From: an uncultured Ruminococcus sp.
Lineage (GTDB): Bacteria > Bacillota > Clostridia > Oscillospirales > Acutalibacteraceae
DNA length: 9,180 nt
Direction of reading: 5' to 3'
Assembly (NCBI GenBank): GCA_902766305.1
Contig: CACXDE010000317.1
Span: forward strand, 1-9,180
Shown: positions 4,992 through 9,180 of the stretch, one piece after another
Layout of the letters: every line of letters begins with the position of its first letter
Numbering within the stretch: position 1 is the first letter of the stretch
Position numbers and translations under genes: made by a program
Notes under the pieces: generated by a model
Told to the model about the DNA's origin: nothing
Databases searched by the model: none
The model's input: the letters and a program-made list of their open reading frames with translations, nothing else

Positions 4992-7718
4992 TCATTTAAC
5001 TGTCAGCGTGAAGTCTTTCACAGCTGCTTTGTCCGTACTGTCTTTTACATTCACTCTTACAGTGTAGATTCCGGCTGCTGTCGCCTTGAATGTCACGGTT
5101 TCATCTGTCACATATGCAGTATTATCGCCCTTTACTATCTTTGTCCAGCTGCTGTCCGTTGACTTTCTGTAATAGTAAGCATATCTATATGGTTCAGAAC
5201 CGCCTGATGCTTTGCCTGTAATAGTTAATGATGTATCTACAGGTACATTTGCAGAGCTGACGGAAGAAATGTTTTTAAGTTCCTGTCTTACTTTCAATGT
5301 AAATTCCTTCGTGACTACCTTATCTGTACTGTCCTTCACGTTTACTCTTATAGTATAGATTCCGGATACTGTTGGCTTGAATGTCACAGTTTCATTTGTC
5401 ACATATGCAGTATTATCGCCCTTTACAATCTTTGTCCAGCTGCTGTCTGTTGATTTTTTATAATAGTAAGCATACCTATAAGGCTCAGAACCTCCTGACG
5501 CTTTACCTTTGACAGTTACAGCCGTATTTACCGGAACATCCGCAGAGCTGACAGATGAAATGTTTTTCAGAGCCGGCTTTACAGTCAGCGTGAAGTTTTT
5601 CTGAACAATGCTGTTTGTACTGTCTTTTACATTTACCCTTATAGTATATGTTCCGGATACAGCAGGCCTGAATGTCACTGATTCAGCTGTCACATATGCG
5701 GTATTGTTTTCCGTAACTATTTTTGTCCAGCTGCTGTCAGTCGATTTTTTGTAATAATAAGCAAATCTGTAAGAACCCTTTCCGCCGGATGCCTTGCCTG
5801 AAACAGTAACGGCAGTATTTACCGGTACGCTTTCCGAGCTTATTGACGATTTGTTATTCAGCTGAGTTGAATCCACAAATCTGAAACCGTTATCCTTTGC
5901 ATAGCTTTCAGCGGCTGTGCCCGGTTTTCCGCATATAACCAGACTATCAATTCTATTGAACTTATCCTCTGCTCTGTCGTAATAATATCCTAAAGCACAG
6001 TTTCCGATGGACACAACGGTTGACGGAATAGTTATTTCTTTCAGATTTGTACAATTGAATATTCCTAACCCATCTATTGTTTCCAGTCCCTCAGGAAGAA
6101 TTATAGAAACTATATTTGGGTTATTATCGGAAGCCAAAGCTCCTGCGGAGATATGCTTTGTTCCTCCCCGTACAGTAAGACTTAAATTTTCGTGTATTTT
6201 ACCATTATAGCCGCAAAGAATATTTCCGAAGTACAGTAAACCCTCCGGCTGAGATCTTTGCCATCCGGTATTTTCAAATACACCTGCTCCCATACTTTTT
6301 ATAGATTCCGGTACATTTACGCTACAAAGCTTTTCGCAGTCTGCAAATGTAAACGGTCCCAGAGCTTCAAGTGAAGACGGAAGAACAATACTTTCAAGTG
6401 AAACACATTCTCTGAACTGACCGCCAGTAAGTTCCTCATTAAATATCCTGAGATTTGAAGGCAGTGTAACCGACTTTAGGCTTTTACAGCTTTCAAATAC
6501 ACAGCCGCCGATTCTATTTACACAGTCAGGTATAACAACGCTTTCAATGTCTGTTTCGCTGAAAGCAAAATCAGCTATCTGTGTAACAGCAACATTATTT
6601 ATTTCAGATGGAATCACCAGATTTTTTGAATTTCCGTGATATCCGGTAATAGTCAGAGTTCCTTCATCATTTGTTTTGTAGTCATACGGAGAAGAACCTA
6701 TAAAAGCAATTTCATTTTCTGCTGCATATTTTTCAGCGGCGCTGCCGTATGAGCCGTAAATCGTAAATCCATCGACCTTTGCATAGGTCCAGTCCGGAAC
6801 ACCCTCAACATAGCCTATAGCTCTTTCACCTATGTCAGTAACGCTGTCCGGAACAGTAAGACTTTTCAGATTCGGGCATTTATAGAATGCTCCTTTTCCT
6901 ATTCTGGTAACACTGTCCTTTATTTCAAAGCTTTCAAGAGAAGAACATCCGTAAAACATATAATCGCTGATTTCTGACCATCCTTCGGGAAGACGTACAT
7001 TTTTCAGCTTTGTACAGTTTGTAAATGCTTCTTCTCCGATTTCCTCAACACTGTCAGGTATATACAGGCTTTCAATAACGGGATTATCTCTGAATGAAAA
7101 ATTGCCGATCTTTTTTATGCCGGAATGGATATTGATAGTTTCCAGAGAATTATTGAAGCTGAGTACATTATCGGATATTTCTGTCACACCCTTCGGAAAG
7201 GTAAAGCTTCTGAGATTGCTGCACAGCTTGAAAGCACCCTCTCCTATAGCTGTTATGCTGTCCGGCAAATCAATACCTTCCAAGGATGTACATTCATTAA
7301 ACGCACTGTCACCTATGTAATGCACACTATCAGGGATGTTTATTTCCGATAAATTTCCACAGTGGCCAAATGCGTATTTATCTATATACCTTATCGTGTC
7401 CGGAAGTCTTAATCCGTAAATAGAATCGCAGCACCAAAAAGCCGAATTTCCTATGCCGACAATTTTGTAGCCTTCCATTGTTTCCGGTATATAGCCGTAG
7501 GAAGGCATCTCATAGAAACCGGTTATTTCTGCTTCTTCATCGTTGATGGGATCAAGCTTTACAAAGTGTCTTTGTACCTCAACATAAACGTAATCCGCAT
7601 ATCCAGTAGCAGCAAATGCAGACAGCGACGGAACAAGCTCTAAGGCTGTACCTGACATGACCATACACAACATACAGGCAATTATCTTTTTGGAAATTAT
7701 TTTTATCTTTCGTTTCAT
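4992..7718 (-). CDS. Secreted BspA-type leucine-rich-repeat protein with three triple-tyrosine modules
   Basis: Predicted exported surface protein of 908 residues. The N-terminus is a Sec signal peptide: basic MKRKIKIISKK, a hydrophobic stretch to about residue 30, and a likely cleavage after AFA at residue 36. Two blocks of BspA-like leucine-rich repeats (LRR_5 type, recurrent IPDSVxxIGxxAFxxCxxL pattern) span about 85-305 and 355-600. Each is closed by a similar cap: an IYG or ICG strand, AAEKYAAEN or AAESYAKDN, then a final strand (about 317-340 and 592-616). Three tandem roughly 95-residue modules fill 620-908, each with a YRxAYYYxKSTDSSW core resembling the Y_Y_Y (triple tyrosine) family. 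No LPXTG sorting motif, transmembrane anchor or dockerin is visible, so the mode of attachment is unclear. The ATG at 7718 has GGAGG 8 bases upstream; an in-frame GTG at 7727 lies too close to it. Related proteins mediate adhesion or protein binding; the partner here is unknown. Last gene of the 8979-4992 unit. Confidence 0.93.
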   Translation of the reverse strand: MKRKIKIISKKIIACMLCMVMSGTALELVPSLSAFAATGYADYVYVEVQRHFVKLDPINDEEAEITGFYEMPSYGYIPETMEGYKIVGIGNSAFWCCDSIYGLRLPDTIRYIDKYAFGHCGNLSEINIPDSVHYIGDSAFNECTSLEGIDLPDSITAIGEGAFKLCSNLRSFTFPKGVTEISDNVLSFNNSLETINIHSGIKKIGNFSFRDNPVIESLYIPDSVEEIGEEAFTNCTKLKNVRLPEGWSEISDYMFYGCSSLESFEIKDSVTRIGKGAFYKCPNLKSLTVPDSVTDIGERAIGYVEGVPDWTYAKVDGFTIYGSYGSAAEKYAAENEIAFIGSSPYDYKTNDEGTLTITGYHGNSKNLVIPSEINNVAVTQIADFAFSETDIESVVIPDCVNRIGGCVFESCKSLKSVTLPSNLRIFNEELTGGQFRECVSLESIVLPSSLEALGPFTFADCEKLCSVNVPESIKSMGAGVFENTGWQRSQPEGLLYFGNILCGYNGKIHENLSLTVRGGTKHISAGALASDNNPNIVSIILPEGLETIDGLGIFNCTNLKEITIPSTVVSIGNCALGYYYDRAEDKFNRIDSLVICGKPGTAAESYAKDNGFRFVDSTQLNNKSSISSESVPVNTAVTVSGKASGGKGSYRFAYYYKKSTDSSWTKIVTENNTAYVTAESVTFRPAVSGTYTIRVNVKDSTNSIVQKNFTLTVKPALKNISSVSSADVPVNTAVTVKGKASGGSEPYRYAYYYKKSTDSSWTKIVKGDNTAYVTNETVTFKPTVSGIYTIRVNVKDSTDKVVTKEFTLKVRQELKNISSVSSANVPVDTSLTITGKASGGSEPYRYAYYYRKSTDSSWTKIVKGDNTAYVTDETVTFKATAAGIYTVRVNVKDSTDKAAVKDFTLTVK
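4995..5861 (-). repeat. Three tandem in-gene repeats encoding triple-tyrosine modules
   Basis: Copies occupy 5571-5861 (first in the protein, 97 codons), 5280-5570 (second, 97 codons) and 4995-5279 (third, 95 codons). The second and third are roughly 80% identical in protein and share long identical runs such as KASGGSEPYRYAYYY. The first is more diverged, with KGSYRFAYYYKKS and ENNTAYVTAE in place of the later pair's sequences. The order of similarity suggests the last two copies duplicated most recently. Each copy has the appearance of one Ig-like beta-sandwich. Confidence 0.9.
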
Positions 7719-7751
7719 AAAAAACACCTCCGATTTATAATACCATGAACA

Positions 7752-8381
7752 TTACTTAATAAGATCATTAAAAAAAGGAGAAATCAAACTCAAGAGCCTG
7801 ATAATCGTAAAAAATATATTGATACCTAAAGCTACCTTACACATTTTTTCTTCACTCTTTATAGTATTAGCACCTTTGACATTTTTCTTATTCATTACAA
7901 AGGCAATTATGGAAAGTATAAGCCCCACTGGAAAAAATGCAGTTAAAAACAAACTTATTATCGCTAAAATGAATGGCGGGGCGACCTTTTGTCCTGACGG
8001 GTTATTAGCTGAAGCAGGATCAAAGAATTGATTGAACTGCTTTGGCATTTCATATGGAGGAGGCGGCGAAGCTTGTGAAAACTGAGGCGGCGCGGGATTA
8101 TCAGGCGTATAGTTTGCCGGATTTACCGGAGAATAGCTGTTTGCGCTGTTAAAACTATTATGTATATCTGGCTGAGACGGTCTTGCTTCAAATGACTGCG
8201 GAGAAGGGGTTGCATTCATATCAGCGGCAAGATCAGATATATCTGTTCCGTAGTCATCATATGAATAGTCATCTCTGTCATAATCCTCAATGCTGTCATT
8301 CTCTGTAAGGCTTTTGGTTTTTGGATATGATGTTTCGGGAAATATTTCGTCAAAAGACATCTCGGTAATATTTTTGTCCAT
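7752..8381 (-). CDS. Hypothetical membrane protein with acidic and proline-rich N-terminal half
   Basis: I do not recognise a named family with confidence. The 209 residues fall into two halves. Residues 1 to about 130 are predicted disordered: first acidic and Tyr/Asp-rich (DYDRDDYSYDDYGTD), then rich in Pro, Asn, Ser and Gln with a PPPPY motif. Two hydrophobic segments follow, about 136-163 and 182-204, joined by a basic loop (NKKNVKG), consistent with a two-pass membrane protein. There is no signal peptide, so the long tail probably stays in the cytoplasm if the positive-inside rule holds. GGGAGGGG lies 6 bases before the ATG. It starts 19 bases after the upstream gene's stop, and its own stop is 33 bases before the surface-protein ATG, so co-transcription is likely. 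The architecture parallels its upstream neighbour, suggesting a pair with related roles in the envelope (inference). Confidence 0.82.
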   Translation of the reverse strand: MDKNITEMSFDEIFPETSYPKTKSLTENDSIEDYDRDDYSYDDYGTDISDLAADMNATPSPQSFEARPSQPDIHNSFNSANSYSPVNPANYTPDNPAPPQFSQASPPPPYEMPKQFNQFFDPASANNPSGQKVAPPFILAIISLFLTAFFPVGLILSIIAFVMNKKNVKGANTIKSEEKMCKVALGINIFFTIIRLLSLISPFFNDLIK

Positions 8382-8400
8382 GTGAAGCCCCTCCCTTCAA

Positions 8401-8979
8401 TCAGGTATATTCACCCGGTTCATAGTCGTAGAAGTAGTAATAGCTGTATTCATCACCGCCGTCTTCCCAGAAATCAGAATCTGATGCAGCAGTGAATAAT
8501 CCGATTACAAACAATGCTGTAATTACAAAACTCAGAACGATACCAATTATAGACATTACAAGTCCCGGCATAACCAAATTACCCGGACGGCATCCCGGTT
8601 TGGATGATTCAGACCTTGCCTTTGCTGAAAAACAAATTCCGGTAATTCCAGCCCCAATTCCCAAAAAAGGAGACCAGCAAAAAACGATAGAACCTATACC
8701 GCATACAAATCCGGCAGTATTATTTATCTCTTTGGATGGTATAGGATATGAATAAGGGGACTGATTCATATTATTATCAGGATACATATTGTATTGCTGC
8801 TGTCCGTAGGGCTGCACTGGCATTTGCTGCTGGGGTGAATAGGGCTGATACTGCTGCGGGGCAGGGGCATTATACGGAGCATAGCCGTTATTATTCATGT
8901 TATTATAGCCATTCATCTGCTGATTATTTTCCGGACGGCTGTAGTAGTTATCCGGATAATTATAGTTGTCATTATCCAT
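8401..8979 (-). CDS. DUF4190-like small membrane protein with Asn/Gln/Tyr/Pro-rich N-terminus
   Basis: The protein has 192 residues. Residues 1 to about 85 are low-complexity, rich in Asn, Tyr, Gln and Pro (MDNDNYNYPDNYYS, then repeated PQQ and QPY), and probably disordered. Two hydrophobic, Gly-rich segments follow, about 88-118 and 136-164. The spacing and the GIGAGITGICFSAKAR and PGLVMSIIGIVLSF sequences resemble DUF4190-type two-helix proteins. The short C-terminal tail is acidic and unusually Tyr-rich (WEDGGDEYSYYYFYDYEPGEY). Function is unknown for the family. GGGAGG sits about 9 bases before the ATG. It is the first gene of the unit driven by the promoter at 9018-9047. The family call rests on pattern only. 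Confidence 0.82.
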   Translation of the reverse strand: MDNDNYNYPDNYYSRPENNQQMNGYNNMNNNGYAPYNAPAPQQYQPYSPQQQMPVQPYGQQQYNMYPDNNMNQSPYSYPIPSKEINNTAGFVCGIGSIVFCWSPFLGIGAGITGICFSAKARSESSKPGCRPGNLVMPGLVMSIIGIVLSFVITALFVIGLFTAASDSDFWEDGGDEYSYYYFYDYEPGEYT

Positions 8980-9017
8980 TTTCAGACCTCCCTCGTATTG
9001 CTTTTCTGTATACTCAC

Positions 9018-9047
9018 ATTATAAACTATTTTGCACATCATTGTCAA
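9018..9047 (-). promoter_or_regulatory. Sigma-A promoter of the three-gene surface-protein unit
   Basis: On the minus strand TTGACA (9047-9042), an 18-base spacer and TATAAT (9023-9018) match the consensus boxes exactly. Transcription would start near 9011, leaving a leader of about 32 bases before the ATG at 8979, too short for a riboswitch. No clear terminator or second consensus promoter is seen in the gaps between the three downstream genes. Confidence 0.83.
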
Positions 9048-9072
9048 CAATTATTGTAACTCCAGCTATCAG

Positions 9073-9087
9073 CCAGCGTGACGCTGG
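9073..9087. repeat. Short palindrome upstream of the promoter
   Basis: CCAGCG (9073-9078) and CGCTGG (9082-9087) form a 6-bp perfect stem with a TGA loop, 26 bases upstream of the -35 box. It has no T-run on either side, so it is not a convincing terminator. It could be an operator or simply the end of an upstream feature; a second GCTGG/CCAGC word lies at 9062-9066. Confidence 0.35.
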
Positions 9088-9180
9088 GCGCACACCAGTC
9101 TTGCACTGCTTTCTTCACAATTCGCAGCTTCTATGAATCACGGGCGGTGCTATTCCATTTTTGTTTCACCAAAGATGATA

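Noticed and set aside
7716..7727. GTG start giving a 911-residue surface protein
   Set aside because: GGAGG overlaps or directly abuts the GTG, whereas the ATG at 7718 has normal spacing and gives a clean signal-peptide n-region.
8748..9059. 103-residue plus-strand frame antisense to the DUF4190-like gene
   Set aside because: Its composition mirrors the low-complexity repeats on the opposite strand, and it runs through that gene's promoter.

Overview
The window looks like chromosomal DNA of a low-to-mid G+C anaerobic Firmicute, most likely a Ruminococcus-like member of the Oscillospiraceae. The grounds are strong GGAGG-type ribosome binding sites, textbook sigma-A promoters with TTGACA -35 boxes, a BspA-type leucine-rich-repeat surface protein carrying tyrosine-rich modules of the kind common in that group, and AT-rich spacers. 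Genus is an inference; no rRNA or other marker is present.

Layout. Bases 2-1894 (+) hold the end of metG, methionyl-tRNA synthetase, cut at its 5' end by the window edge. It converges on a minus-strand WYL-domain transcriptional regulator (1997-3208), with a bidirectional hairpin terminator between them. The regulator has its own consensus promoter in an AT-rich spacer. That spacer also contains the terminator of the next minus-strand gene, aroF (3526-4545), a DAHP synthase that opens the shikimate pathway.

The most interesting part is the roughly 290-base leader of aroF. Reading down the minus strand it contains a consensus promoter (4840-4868), a short ORF (4683-4820) whose 45 residues include 13 aromatics (8 Phe, 3 Tyr, 2 Trp), a strong intrinsic terminator (4621-4656), and then aroF. 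Segments inside the leader ORF can pair either with each other or with the 5' arm of the terminator. This is the arrangement of a ribosome-mediated attenuator in which starvation for aromatic amino acids would allow read-through into aroF. No T-box signature was seen.

Bases 4992-9047 are a minus-strand three-gene unit expressed from a perfect-consensus promoter at 9018-9047. Its genes are two small proteins with disordered N-termini and two membrane segments each (8401-8979, DUF4190-like; 7752-8381, unassigned) and a secreted 908-residue protein. The secreted protein has two BspA-type leucine-rich-repeat blocks and three tandem roughly 95-residue modules with a triple-tyrosine motif. The genes are separated by 19 and 33 bases with no terminator between them, so they are probably co-transcribed. 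Their joint function is unknown; a cell-envelope role is inferred.

The last 120 bases (9061-9180) contain a small palindrome and possibly the tail of another minus-strand gene, but no gene can be called there.
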